Shown: piece after piece, positions 1 to 8,500 of the stretch
Layout of the letters: every line of letters starts with the position of its first letter
Numbering within the stretch: position 1 is the first letter of the stretch
Assembly (NCBI GenBank): GCA_045538735.1
Contig: JAZSRY010000032.1
Span: 1 to 64,000 of the forward strand
DNA length: 64,000 nt
Reading direction: 5' to 3'
DNA from: SIG459 sp045538735
Lineage (GTDB): Bacteria > Bacillota > Clostridia > Oscillospirales > Oscillospiraceae
Program-made: the position numbers and the translations under genes
Notes under the pieces: model-generated
Database searches by the model: none
What the model was told of the DNA's origin: nothing
What the model saw: only the letters and a program-made list of their open reading frames with translations

Positions 1-117
1 GACTGGGGTGTGGGGCGGGAGAACGGCGAACTGACGGAGGTGGACTGCTGCTACGGCAGCTGTGTCTACCAGCCCAATTGCCCTGTTGCCAAGGAAATTG
101 ACGCACTGCTCGAATAA
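1..117 (+). CDS. C-terminal end of an unknown protein (partial)
   Basis: Frame 1 is open from the window edge to a TAA at 115-117, giving the last 38 residues of a protein whose start lies outside. The tail is Cys-rich (VDCCYGSCVYQPNCPVA), which suggests metal or Fe-S binding, but I do not recognise the family. A strong rho-independent terminator follows within 10 bases, which supports a real gene end. Confidence 0.6.
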   Translation, partial: DWGVGRENGELTEVDCCYGSCVYQPNCPVAKEIDALLE

Positions 118-126
118 TCAAACAGT

Positions 127-160
127 AAGGGAGGGTTCGCAACCCTCCCTTATTATTTTT
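127..160 (+). terminator. Rho-independent terminator
   Basis: An 11-bp perfect stem (AAGGGAGGGTT / AACCCTCCCTT, 127-137 and 141-151) with a 3-base loop is followed by a T-rich stretch. It closes the partial gene ending at 117. Confidence 0.85.
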
Positions 161-242
161 GTTTGGCTGCCGGGGACGGTTGCCGCATCATTGCTCCGCC
201 CGATTCCTTCGAGTGGTAAATTGTGGTTTGCATTGCAAATGG

Positions 243-388
243 AGCGCCGCAGGCGCGAGCCTCCCTCTGATGAGGGAGGTGGGCAAAATCTTTGATTTTG
301 CTCGGAGGGGTTGTCAATCCCTCAGTCAAAAATCAGAAGATTTTTGACAGCTCCCTTTACACAAGGGAGCCTTGGGCGCTGCCGTGCC
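243..388. repeat. Short MITE-like inverted repeat element
   Basis: This non-coding stretch consists of small hairpins: CCTCCCTC/GAGGGAGG near 260-280, GTCAAAAATC/GATTTTTGAC near 325-350 and CTCCCTT/AAGGGAG near 350-370. The outer ends are imperfect inverted copies of a GCGCC..GCCTCCCT motif. Elements with this wording are, from memory, common in intergenic regions of gut Clostridia. No ORF of its own is visible, so it would be non-autonomous. It lies just upstream of the gene at 421. Confidence 0.55.
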
Positions 389-420
389 AGTGAAACAAAC
401 TCGAATTTGGAGGTGTGAAT

Positions 421-1239
421 ATGCTGATAAAAGTTGGCAATTTTGAATTTACTGAAGTATGGGATGGCATATTCTATAAGAAGCTCTCCTGTTATCCGCA
501 GGTAACGAATTGGGAAATTAGAAATATCATTGAATTTATAGAGTATGAAAAAAAGTACGGCAGAAAATGTAAAATTGAGTGTGATAATGAGGACACATTG
601 CGCACAATTTTGGACGGCATCGAACATAAAGAAGTATATTTATCTGCACCACGCCCGAAGCTGCTGACAGAATGCACAGCTTGTCCGTATAGAAAAGGTT
701 GCGTCACGGACTATGTATGCCACACAACATCCATTGACAATGCCATTAAAATTTTCGAGTGTGGCAAGTTGTTGTCAGCACTTAAAGCAAGAAAAGTTTC
801 TGTCGAGGAATTGATGCGTGAGAGTAGAAACGCGGCAAATGACCCTGCCGATTACTTTGAGTACATCATGTTTGCATGGGGAAATTGCCAAGCAGGTGAC
901 AGGCTGGTTATGGAACGAGCTTTGGGTCGTTTCCCGAACGAGAGTGACCTGAGTGTTCATTTTGAGCCAGGTGTGCGGTTTTATTTCCAGTATGAACAAC
1001 TGCTCTCTCATCCAAACGCTATATGTGATGGTGTTTTGCCAGTGAAAGTCAAGGATGAAGTCGTCCTCTGCGATTGGGTTCATAAAATCGTGATACCGGT
1101 GAAATTAAAGAATGCCCTTGCCTCATATATACCTGCCAATCTAAAGGATAGGATTATCTATATCGAAAATGATTGCAAAGATATTTGGGATTGGTCTGAA
1201 AAAGTATATAGCATTATTGAAAAGAGTGCTGACATATAA
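421..1239 (+). CDS. Hypothetical protein, possibly ADP-ribosyltransferase-like
   Basis: A 272-residue protein. An ATG at 421 is preferred over the in-frame GTG at 415 because GGAGG sits about 7 bases upstream of 421. The N-terminal third has a CTACPYRKGC motif that could bind metal. The segment beginning CHTTSIDNAIKIFECGKLLS resembles the H-T-T..N-A..I...G.L core of DarT/ART-type ADP-ribosyltransferases, and a later NDPADYFEYIMFAWGNCQAG block looks like a conserved active-site region. Related proteins are often found alone in Clostridia and carry misleading names. Function is unproven; the fold assignment is inference. It stands alone between a repeat and a bidirectional terminator. Confidence 0.55.
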   Translation: MLIKVGNFEFTEVWDGIFYKKLSCYPQVTNWEIRNIIEFIEYEKKYGRKCKIECDNEDTLRTILDGIEHKEVYLSAPRPKLLTECTACPYRKGCVTDYVCHTTSIDNAIKIFECGKLLSALKARKVSVEELMRESRNAANDPADYFEYIMFAWGNCQAGDRLVMERALGRFPNESDLSVHFEPGVRFYFQYEQLLSHPNAICDGVLPVKVKDEVVLCDWVHKIVIPVKLKNALASYIPANLKDRIIYIENDCKDIWDWSEKVYSIIEKSADI

Positions 1240-1290
1240 ATTCCAATTTGTCTAATAGAACAGAGGATATTCCCCCTATCCTCCGCATAT

Positions 1291-1335
1291 AAAAAAGCCT
1301 GCGCAACCCATCAGGGATTGCGCAGGCTTTTTCTT
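1291..1335. terminator. Bidirectional terminator
   Basis: The stem AAGCCTGCGCAA / TTGCGCAGGCTT is flanked by A-run and T-run, so it can end both the rightward gene stopping at 1239 and the leftward gene stopping at 1334. Confidence 0.85.
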
Positions 1336-1891
1336 ATTTTATCTTTTTGCCGTCTTCAAAGGCATTTGCCACAACATCTCCCAGGGAGAGATAAGTATGG
1401 TTGACAGGGTCAAAGCATATGGGCTTAAGCTTTTGGGGGTCTATTTTCCCCTCTGTAAGCACGCTTTCATCGGCAAGGATATTGACGATTTCGCCAATGA
1501 GCAGCTCGCTCTCAGTGTCGTAGCTCACAAGGCGGCACTCAAGGGTCATGGGAAGCTCGTCGATTATGGGCGCGTCCACCCGCTCGCTTTTTGTTGCGTG
1601 CCAGCCGCAGCGGAAAAATTTATCGGCAACTGTATTGCCTGAAACTATGCCCACATAATCTGCCTCCACGGCATTTTTCTCATCCGCCATGCTGACGGTG
1701 AAAGCGCCTCTTGAGAGAATATTCTTCATGGTCTTATGACCCTGACTCACATAAATGGCTATGCGGTTTATATCCGCTGCGCTGCCCCATGCCGCATTCA
1801 TTGCGTTGGGAGTCCCCTCCTCATCATAGGAGGCGATTATAAGCACGGGCATGGGAAACAAAAAGGGCTTTGCCCCGAAGGATTTTCTCAT
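1334..1891 (-). CDS. Flavin reductase-family protein (FMN-binding split barrel)
   Basis: A 185-residue protein of the flavin-reductase-like FMN-binding split-barrel family. It starts with a typical strand (FLFPMPVLIIASYDEEG) followed by NAMNAAWGSAADINRIAIY, the family's FMN-phosphate contact region, and SRGAFTVSM. Such proteins reduce or bind FMN in the cytoplasm and often act as small NAD(P)H-dependent reductases. AGGTAAAAT precedes the ATG. It sits next to a second, divergent family member at 2240, with a repeat element between them. The family call is solid; substrate unknown. Confidence 0.85.
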   Translation of the reverse strand: MRKSFGAKPFLFPMPVLIIASYDEEGTPNAMNAAWGSAADINRIAIYVSQGHKTMKNILSRGAFTVSMADEKNAVEADYVGIVSGNTVADKFFRCGWHATKSERVDAPIIDELPMTLECRLVSYDTESELLIGEIVNILADESVLTEGKIDPQKLKPICFDPVNHTYLSLGDVVANAFEDGKKIK

Positions 1892-1903
1892 ATTTTACCT
1901 CCA

Positions 1904-2247
1904 TAGCCTGACCGATATAATCCGAACACGCTCCGCGAGGCGGATTTTAGCGCCAGACTTCATTTCATTCTTTGGTGGGCGACAGCCCACCTGCATCATT
2001 CAATTTTGCCTACCGACAAAAATCCGCTCTCGGGGAGTCGAAGATTTTTGAGGTCATATGCTAAGACGGTGCAAGGCGGCGGCTTGCAGAAGGGCTTAAC
2101 AAGCTTCCCTCCTCGCAGCATAGCTGCTGCGGTCGGTGGCTAAAAATATGCCGCCGATATATTTTCTTAACGCCCCGACTTCAAAAGCCGACAACGCGGC
2201 AACGGATATGCCATCAAAAACGTATTTGGACTATGTCGGTCAGGCTA
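1904..2247. mobile_element. MITE-like element with 27-bp inverted ends
   Basis: The ends at 1904-1930 (TAGCCTGACCGATATA...) and 2221-2247 are inverted copies matching at 23 of 27 positions by hand comparison. The ~345-bp interior has no credible ORF and contains GC-rich arms (CTCCGCGAGGCGG; CAGCATAGCTGCTG). The right end overlaps the stop codon of the flavin reductase at 2240-2242, so that gene's terminal codons lie within the repeat. It is probably a non-autonomous transposable or folded repeat. Confidence 0.5.
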
Positions 2248-2758
2248 CCTTCCCGAAAGCATCTTCAATGTAGCCTATATACATATAGTGGGCAGGATGG
2301 GAGGAATAGACCCCATCACGCCATTTTTCGGGCACGCAGCTGACATCAAACTGCTGGGCGAAAACCTTTCTGCATACGAAGGTCAGCTCCGACTGGGCGA
2401 AGCCCACACCCTTTTCAAGCTTAACGGGCGTAAGGGTGGTTTTTGCCAGCTTGTCGCCGTCTCTGCCTGAGAGTGTGCCGAGGATTTCAGCATCCCTTCG
2501 ATTTGCCTCAGGGAGAAAGCTTATAACGAAATAGTCGTTTTTCTCCATAAACTCAAAGGTATAGCGGTCGGGGCGCACATAAATGGTCACCGCGGCGCCG
2601 GGGTGTTCCCAGACATTGCCAAGCATACCCCAGCTGAGGGTCATGCAGTTATAATCATCAATGCTGCCCGCGGACACGATTGCCCACTGCTCACTGAATT
2701 TTCTGAAAACATCATATCTTGCGTCCAGAAAATTTTCTTTTGTTATCTTTTCTGCCAT
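2240..2758 (-). CDS. Flavin reductase-family protein
   Basis: A 172-residue FMN-binding split-barrel protein, distinct from the one at 1334. Features include QWAIVSAGSIDDYNCMTLSW, GAAVTIYVRPDRYTFEFM and DYFVISFLPEANRRDAEILG, the usual family blocks. An in-frame TTG at 2767 exists, but the ATG at 2758 has AAGAAAGG at better spacing. Its stop codon lies inside the right arm of the neighbouring repeat element. It lies 15 bases downstream of the ABC exporter operon and may be its last gene. Substrate unknown. Confidence 0.85.
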   Translation of the reverse strand: MAEKITKENFLDARYDVFRKFSEQWAIVSAGSIDDYNCMTLSWGMLGNVWEHPGAAVTIYVRPDRYTFEFMEKNDYFVISFLPEANRRDAEILGTLSGRDGDKLAKTTLTPVKLEKGVGFAQSELTFVCRKVFAQQFDVSCVPEKWRDGVYSSHPAHYMYIGYIEDAFGKVA

Positions 2759-2773
2759 AAGAGTCAACCTTTC

Positions 2774-4084
2774 TTAGTCTCTTCTGAGAGCATCAATGGG
2801 ATTGAGGTTTGCAGCCTTAACCGCAGGCACAAGGCCGAAGACAAGACCTATAATCATAGAAAAGACCACGGAAATTACTATTGCAGGAACGGATATTGCT
2901 ACAGGGATTCCATTGGTTTTGGAGATAAGCTCCGCAAGGGCGATTCCGATTACAACGCCGATTATTCCTCCGAGGCTTGTAAGCACCGAGGCTTCCGTGA
3001 GGAACTGGAAGCGGATGCGGCGCTTCTTTGCGCCCAAAGCCTTTTTAAGACCTATCTCATTGGTGCGCTCCGTGACAGAGACAAGCATTATATTCATAAC
3101 GCCTATGCCGCCTACAAGGAGAGAAATGCTTGCTATCCATATAAGCTGCTGATTGGTGGAGGAGCTCATCTCCTGAAGCTGCTGAGCCTGCTCAAGAAGA
3201 TCCTCGCTGCGGTAAGAGAAGCGGCTTCCGCTCACTTCTTCTCCCTCGGTTTCCGCTCCGTCTTCGGGAATTTCACCGCTTATGAAAGTATCGCCCGCTA
3301 TCTGGCTCTTGCTGAGGTAATCCGCAACGCCTTTGCCGGCCTTGGTCATGGCATCGGTGCTTTCCGCACGGACGGCAACACTCTGGGGCTCATCGAAGCG
3401 GTAAACTATGGGCCAGCTTGTATAGGGCATAAACATTGAGCCGCCCGAAGTATCAGTATACATATAGTAGTCTTCAAAGCTGGTGATATGGGGAACAAAG
3501 GCAGTCCCCTTTTCCACCATTCCTATAACGGTGAAGGGCTCTCCCTGCATCTCAACGGTTTTGCCGATGGGGTACTCGCCGGGGAAAAGGCTGGCAGCAG
3601 CCTTTTTATCGATGAGAAGTACCTTGCGGAAGGCGTCGAAGTCCTCAGAGGAGAAATTCCGTCCGTAGCTTATATGGTAGTCATTGACCTCCATATAGGC
3701 GCTGTCCACACCGAAGACGCCGCCGCTGAAGCTCAGTTTTCCCGCACTGACGCCATCGCTCCACTGGCGGGAGGTATAAAAGGAGACCTTTTCAACACCG
3801 TCAAGGGCCTCAAGCTCACCTCTCACATACTCCTCTATAACGGAGACCTCTGCGGGAGGGCTATTATAGCTCATATCGTAGACATAGCTATCCTCATAAA
3901 GCTGTACGGTTACAACATTGCTGCCGGAGCCTATTAGGTTTTGCTTTATCTGCTCATTGGTACCTTTAATGGTGGAAACAATAGTGATGATTGAGGCGAT
4001 GCCTATTATGATGCCCAGCATCGTAAGGACGGAGCGCATTTTGTGCCCCCAGATTCCCTGGAAGGCAAGTCTTATATTTTCCAT
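2774..4084 (-). CDS. MacB-type ABC transporter permease
   Basis: A 436-residue permease with the MacB/FtsX layout: one N-terminal membrane segment (MLGIIIGIASIITIVST), a large extracytoplasmic MacB_PCD domain to about residue 310, then three C-terminal membrane segments. RTNEIGLKKALGAKKRRI is the typical coupling segment before the last helices. It pairs with the ATPase at 5682 and the two adaptor proteins as an export pump for peptides, lipids or drugs; the cargo cannot be inferred. It starts 12 bases after the adaptor gene at 4097, so the four genes form one transcript. Confidence 0.92.
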   Translation of the reverse strand: MENIRLAFQGIWGHKMRSVLTMLGIIIGIASIITIVSTIKGTNEQIKQNLIGSGSNVVTVQLYEDSYVYDMSYNSPPAEVSVIEEYVRGELEALDGVEKVSFYTSRQWSDGVSAGKLSFSGGVFGVDSAYMEVNDYHISYGRNFSSEDFDAFRKVLLIDKKAAASLFPGEYPIGKTVEMQGEPFTVIGMVEKGTAFVPHITSFEDYYMYTDTSGGSMFMPYTSWPIVYRFDEPQSVAVRAESTDAMTKAGKGVADYLSKSQIAGDTFISGEIPEDGAETEGEEVSGSRFSYRSEDLLEQAQQLQEMSSSTNQQLIWIASISLLVGGIGVMNIMLVSVTERTNEIGLKKALGAKKRRIRFQFLTEASVLTSLGGIIGVVIGIALAELISKTNGIPVAISVPAIVISVVFSMIIGLVFGLVPAVKAANLNPIDALRRD

Positions 4085-4096
4085 AGCTGCTCCTCC

Positions 4097-5689
4097 TTAA
4101 TATCCGTAGAGGGTTTCCCAGTTGCCCTCCTGAGTGGGAGCGCCTTCCTTAACTTCCTTTCCGTAGGGGAAAGCAAGATAATCCTCCGCGCTTATGCCTT
4201 CAACCACCTTGGAGTATTCACCCCAGAGCATACCGCCAAGACGCACTCTGCGTTTGACAAGAAGTCCGTCCTCGCCACGGACATAGACATAAGTGGATGC
4301 ACCCTCGCTGATGACAAAGGCATTATTCACATAGAGGCTGCCGCGCTGTCCCTCATTCTCTCCCTGGCGGAGAGTTGTGGAGACATAGTAGCCGTCCTGA
4401 AGCATGGCGGATTCATCAATAAACACTTTATAGGGATAGTAAGAGACATTCTGGGAGCCGCCGTAGTAATAGTTGCCATTTTCCTGGGGGAAGGGCTGGA
4501 TTTCCACGATGGTGCCTTCATAGCTCATGCCGGTGTCCCAGCTCATAACATCAACCTTCTGTCCTACGCTGATGCTCTCAAGGTCAAGCTCGCTGACACT
4601 GCCCATCACATAGTAGCCTCCGCCGCCTGAAAGCTTCATGAGGGGCAGACCTTCCATTCTTGCGATCTCCTCATCCATGAGACCCTGCACGGTGCCGTCG
4701 AATTCAGCCTCGATTTTGCCGTCATCGGCCTCCTTCTCCATGATTTTGTACTCAGCCTCGCCCATTTTGATGGAAAATTCAAGCTCCTTTATCTCGGCCT
4801 GCTTGGCAACGCGCATACTGTGGATTTCCGTTGCAGTGAAACCGGAGTTCCAGATAATATTGCTTCCGCCGCCTCCGCCGCCGTGGACAGGGGTGAAATA
4901 GGTAAAGCGGTAGACAGTGCCCCCAGGACTTATAACCTCTCCGTTTTCACCTTCCACCGCAGCGCTTGTGACCTTCACGAACTTCAATCCGAACTCCTGG
5001 GTCACTGCGCCTTCATTGCTGTCTTCCTCCGTATGCTGGAAAACAACATATAGGCTGTCAACTCCTCTTCCGTAAAACAGAGCCTCAATCATAAGCTCGT
5101 CCACCATTGCCTTGCTCCGAAGCCAGCAGTAAAGAGGAGTGAGAGAGGTATCGCCCTTGCCTTTATAGACAACATAGTCCTTGCCCTCAAGCTCCAGATC
5201 GGAAATTTCCGTTTCGGGCTCTTCAGGCTCCGCCTCAGGGTCGGGAGTGGGCTCAGGCATATAGTAGATGGGGACATAGCTGTTTATAACAGCCAGCTCA
5301 CGCTTTGCGGTCTGGAGGTCAACCTTATCCTGCTCAACGCTGAGCCACTTGCGCTGAAGCTCTATATCGCTGAGAGTTGTGTCATAGGTCAGCAGCACAT
5401 CGCCTTTTTTGACGCTCTGACCCTCTTCCACCAATATTTCCGTAACGGTCTGGGTGGCGCTCAGGTAAACGGGCTGCACCTTGTCGGTTGTTATCTGTCC
5501 GCTGCTCTCTCCCGAGCCTTCATAATAATCCGCCATTCCCGAAAGACCTTCGGCAATGCTGTAAACATAGACGCTCTCGGCATTGAGCCTGGGGAGATAT
5601 ACATAGGCGCCTGCAGCCGCAGCAATTAAAATTGCTGCCGCCACTACAAACCATATCCATACTTTTTTCTTCTTTTTGGCCTTATTCAT
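4097..5689 (-). CDS. HlyD-family adaptor protein with N-terminal membrane anchor
   Basis: A 530-residue membrane-fusion-type protein. Residues about 9-30 form one membrane anchor, followed by a barrel-sandwich start (VEEGQSVKKGDVLLTYDTT), a coiled-coil pair and a beta-barrel region ending in a second lipoyl-like half. Two low-complexity insertions are unusual: an acidic Pro/Glu stretch (PEPTPDPEAEPEEP) and a poly-Gly run (HGGGGGG). In Gram-positives such adaptors extend MacB-like pumps outside the membrane. Its start overlaps the ATPase gene's stop by 8 bases. It is the second adaptor in this operon. Confidence 0.88.
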   Translation of the reverse strand: MNKAKKKKKVWIWFVVAAAILIAAAAGAYVYLPRLNAESVYVYSIAEGLSGMADYYEGSGESSGQITTDKVQPVYLSATQTVTEILVEEGQSVKKGDVLLTYDTTLSDIELQRKWLSVEQDKVDLQTAKRELAVINSYVPIYYMPEPTPDPEAEPEEPETEISDLELEGKDYVVYKGKGDTSLTPLYCWLRSKAMVDELMIEALFYGRGVDSLYVVFQHTEEDSNEGAVTQEFGLKFVKVTSAAVEGENGEVISPGGTVYRFTYFTPVHGGGGGGSNIIWNSGFTATEIHSMRVAKQAEIKELEFSIKMGEAEYKIMEKEADDGKIEAEFDGTVQGLMDEEIARMEGLPLMKLSGGGGYYVMGSVSELDLESISVGQKVDVMSWDTGMSYEGTIVEIQPFPQENGNYYYGGSQNVSYYPYKVFIDESAMLQDGYYVSTTLRQGENEGQRGSLYVNNAFVISEGASTYVYVRGEDGLLVKRRVRLGGMLWGEYSKVVEGISAEDYLAFPYGKEVKEGAPTQEGNWETLYGY

Positions 5690-6374
5690 CGCCGCTGCCC
5701 TCCTCCGAATCCGTTATAAGACAGCCGTCGAGAATTCTGTAAATCTTATTTGCTCTTTCGGCAACAGCCTGCTCATGGGTGATCATTATAATGGTCATAC
5801 CGTTTTCGCTGAGGCTGCGGAATATATCCATAATTTGATTGCCCGAGGCGGTATCCAATGCGCCTGTAGGCTCGTCCGCAAGCAGCAGACTGGGATTTGT
5901 CACGATGGCTCTTGCTATTGCAACGCGCTGACACTGTCCACCGGAAAGCTGATTGGGCATAAAGCTCATTCTGTCCTCAAGGCCTACGCTTTTAAGTGCC
6001 TCCGCGGCTCTTTCGCGGCGCTGGCGCTGGGGAACTCCCGCATAAAGCAGAGGCAGGGCGACATTATCCAGAGCCGTCATTTTGGGCAGAAGATAGAAGT
6101 TCTGAAAGACGAAGCCGATATACTTATTGCGGATATCCGCAAGCGCATTATCGTCCATAGCGCCTATATCCTGTCCGTCCAGAAGATAAGTTCCCTCACT
6201 AGCCGCATCAAGGCAGCCGATAAGATTCATAAGGGTTGTTTTGCCGCTGCCCGAAGGCCCCATAATTGCAAGATATTCTCCCTTTTCAATCTGAAGGCAT
6301 ATGTCCTTCAGCACGGGGACAGAGTTTTTCCCTCGGCTGTAGTTTTTATAAACATGCTCTAACTGCAAAATCAT
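5682..6374 (-). CDS. ABC transporter ATP-binding protein (MacB/LolD type)
   Basis: A 230-residue ATPase with Walker A GPSGSGKTTLMN, signature LSGGQCQRVAIARA, Walker B LLLADEPTGALD and the H-loop ITHEQ. Length and the LIGCLDAASEGTY segment are typical of the MacB/LolD/SalX group, which energises mechanotransmission-type permeases such as the one at 2774. Its ATG overlaps the stop of the upstream adaptor as TAATG, indicating translational coupling. Confidence 0.95.
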   Translation of the reverse strand: MILQLEHVYKNYSRGKNSVPVLKDICLQIEKGEYLAIMGPSGSGKTTLMNLIGCLDAASEGTYLLDGQDIGAMDDNALADIRNKYIGFVFQNFYLLPKMTALDNVALPLLYAGVPQRQRRERAAEALKSVGLEDRMSFMPNQLSGGQCQRVAIARAIVTNPSLLLADEPTGALDTASGNQIMDIFRSLSENGMTIIMITHEQAVAERANKIYRILDGCLITDSEEGSGDE

Positions 6375-7537
6375 TACTGTTCCTCCGCACTGCCGGCAAA
6401 ATCGGAAACATTGCGATAGCTTACCTGTGCCCCCTCTGCGCAGCCGCTGTCAGCGGGGTCTGCAACATAGTCTTCGGCGGAAAGACCCTCCAGCACCTCA
6501 TAAGTGAAGTCCATACCGTCATACATGCCCAGCACAACGCTGCGAAGAGTCAGCTTGCCGTTTGCATCGGCCACATAAAGCTCTGCGGTCATATTGCCCG
6601 CCTCGTCATAGTTGAATGAGGCGAAAAAGCTTTCGGGAATCCAAAGACCCGCTTTATCCATAGCAGGTGCTATCTCCACATAGAGGTGCTGTCCAAGAAG
6701 GAGGCCCTCGGTGGTATCGGGCTCAACAAAAAATACATAGTTGGTGCTGTCTGTCATAGGGTCAACGGGACCGTACCAATAGTCGTTCTGGTTTTCGGAG
6801 GGCTCATCGGTATCGATGCTTGTAACAGTGCCTTCCCAGTAAACGCCCGCTTCAACCCTTGAATATGCGCGGACTCTCACGCCGGGCATAAGCCCCGCAT
6901 TTATGTTCATCTCATTGAGGCTGCCCTTTATTTTATAGGCACCCTCCTGCTGAATGGTAATATAGCTCTGGGAGCCTTCTTCCTCGTTTATGGCACGAAC
7001 CGTGCCGTCCACGGGGCTTACCACATCCACATTCTGCAGGGTTTCCTCGATATCGGCAATGGAATTTTCCTTTGCAATCATTTGGTACTCAATCTCAAGA
7101 ATGCTTGTTTTCAGAGTGTTTATTTCCAGAGTGAGGCGGGACTTATCCACCTCGTTATAGGTGCGCTGAAGCTGTATTTCAAGCTTTTCAAGCTGCTCTT
7201 TATAGCCGCCCAGCTCGTTTTTCATTTTCTCCAGCTCAAGGCGCTGCTTCTCCAAATCCAGTTCAAGAGCTTCCAGGTCATAGTTGAAAAGCTTGTCTCC
7301 CGCCTTAACGCTGTCGCCGACGGCAACAAAAAGCTCCTCCACGGTTTTGGTGGAGTCCCTCTTAATCTCGGTTACATTCTCGCTGACCACCATTGCGGCA
7401 TAGCGTTCCCCTGCAACAGCAGCCGCAGCAAGAGAATCGGCGCGCTGAACGGCGATTCCGCCGTCTTCCTGAGCGCAGGCGCAAAGAGCAAGGGCCATTG
7501 CGGCGGCACAGATTAAAGAGACAATTTTCTTGAGCAT
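6374..7537 (-). CDS. HlyD/RND-type adaptor lipoprotein
   Basis: A 387-residue adaptor. The ATG at 7537 is preferred because GGAGGA lies 7 bases upstream; an earlier in-frame ATG at 7552 lacks a site. The N-terminus is a lipoprotein signal with cleavage before Cys (MALALCAC), so the protein should be lipid-anchored outside the membrane. A barrel-sandwich half (VGDSVKAGDKLFNYDLEALE) leads into a long coiled-coil hairpin (residues ~95-175) and a second half (VVSPVDGTVRAINEEEG). First gene of the exporter operon. A TATAAT-like -10 lies near 7571 on this strand. Confidence 0.9.
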   Translation of the reverse strand: MLKKIVSLICAAAMALALCACAQEDGGIAVQRADSLAAAAVAGERYAAMVVSENVTEIKRDSTKTVEELFVAVGDSVKAGDKLFNYDLEALELDLEKQRLELEKMKNELGGYKEQLEKLEIQLQRTYNEVDKSRLTLEINTLKTSILEIEYQMIAKENSIADIEETLQNVDVVSPVDGTVRAINEEEGSQSYITIQQEGAYKIKGSLNEMNINAGLMPGVRVRAYSRVEAGVYWEGTVTSIDTDEPSENQNDYWYGPVDPMTDSTNYVFFVEPDTTEGLLLGQHLYVEIAPAMDKAGLWIPESFFASFNYDEAGNMTAELYVADANGKLTLRSVVLGMYDGMDFTYEVLEGLSAEDYVADPADSGCAEGAQVSYRNVSDFAGSAEEQ

Positions 7538-7672
7538 TTCGGGGTCCTCCATGAGAATTTTATATCAATTATATCATACCGCGCCGGGGCGGAATATTCA
7601 ACATAATCGGGTTTAAGATTTTATTAAACTTTTTCTATTATCTGATATATAGACGGATTTTTCACACGAAAG

Positions 7673-7701
7673 TTGCAGCATTGCGCAAAAAGAGATATAA
7701 T
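7673..7701 (+). promoter_or_regulatory. Sigma-A promoter for truA
   Basis: TTGCAG (7673-7678), a 17-base spacer and TATAAT (7696-7701) lie just upstream of the ribosome site of truA. Confidence 0.75.
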
Positions 7702-7723
7702 CATATCAAAGGAGAGATCGTCC

Positions 7724-8458
7724 ATGAATTATAAGCTCATTGTTTCTTATGACGGAAGCCGCTACGACGGCTGGCAAAAGCAGGGCAACACCGATAATAC
7801 CATTCAGGGCAAGCTTGAAACCATTCTCAGAAGTATCAGCGGCGAGGACATTGAGCTTCATGGAGCGGGACGCACCGATGCGGGAGTTCACGCTTTGGCA
7901 CAGGTGGCATCATTCCGCCTTTCCTCTCCCCTGGCTACCGAATTTATCACGGAGCAGCTTAACCGATATCTCCCCGAGGATATTGCCGTTTTGAGCACGG
8001 AGGCTGTTCACGAGCGCTTTCACGCACGATTAAACGCAAAGGGCAAACTTTACCGCTACAGCATTCGTCTGGGCGGCACACCCGATGTTTTCAAGCGCAG
8101 GTATCAATATCGCATTGATGCCAAGCTTGACATAGATTCTATGAAAAAAGCGGCCTCCCTTCTTGAAGGCTGCCACGATTTCCGCGCTTTCTGCTCCAAT
8201 AAGCGCTATAAAAAATCTACTGTGAGAACTATCCACAGCATAAATATTTCCCTTGAGGGGGCAGAGCTGAATATAAGCTATCACGGAGACGGTTTCCTCT
8301 ATAACATGGTGCGCATACTCACAGGAACCCTTCTCGAGGTTGGTCTCGGAGAGAAGAAGGCTGAGGATATCCCCGCCATTCTGGAGTCTCTGGACAGGCA
8401 AAAAGCAGGCAAAACCGCTCCCGCGCAAGGGCTTTGCCTTGTAAGTGTTGAATACTGA
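7724..8458 (+). CDS. truA: tRNA pseudouridine(38-40) synthase TruA
   Basis: A 244-residue protein, the usual TruA length. It isomerises uridines 38-40 in the anticodon arm of many tRNAs. The catalytic Asp lies in GAGRTDAGVHA, with the expected VSYDGSRYDGWQ start, RYLPEDI and FLYNMVRIL motifs. The ATG at 7724 is chosen because GGAGAG lies upstream and the protein then starts MNYKLIVSYDG as in the family; the frame remains open upstream. It has its own promoter and terminator, so it is a single-gene transcript. Confidence 0.97.
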   Translation: MNYKLIVSYDGSRYDGWQKQGNTDNTIQGKLETILRSISGEDIELHGAGRTDAGVHALAQVASFRLSSPLATEFITEQLNRYLPEDIAVLSTEAVHERFHARLNAKGKLYRYSIRLGGTPDVFKRRYQYRIDAKLDIDSMKKAASLLEGCHDFRAFCSNKRYKKSTVRTIHSINISLEGAELNISYHGDGFLYNMVRILTGTLLEVGLGEKKAEDIPAILESLDRQKAGKTAPAQGLCLVSVEY

Positions 8459-8500
8459 AAAAACGCTGTAATCCTGTTTGGATTACAGCGTTTTGTTTTT
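8459..8500. terminator. Terminator between truA and the export-family gene
   Basis: A 15-bp stem (AAACGCTGTAATCC and its complement, 8460-8474 and 8480-8494) with a TGTTT loop, A-run before and T-run after. It can serve both convergent genes. Confidence 0.88.

Noticed and set aside
415..420. GTG at 415 as start of the ADP-ribosyltransferase-like gene
   Set aside because: It lies within the ribosome-binding site; the ATG at 421 has correct spacing.
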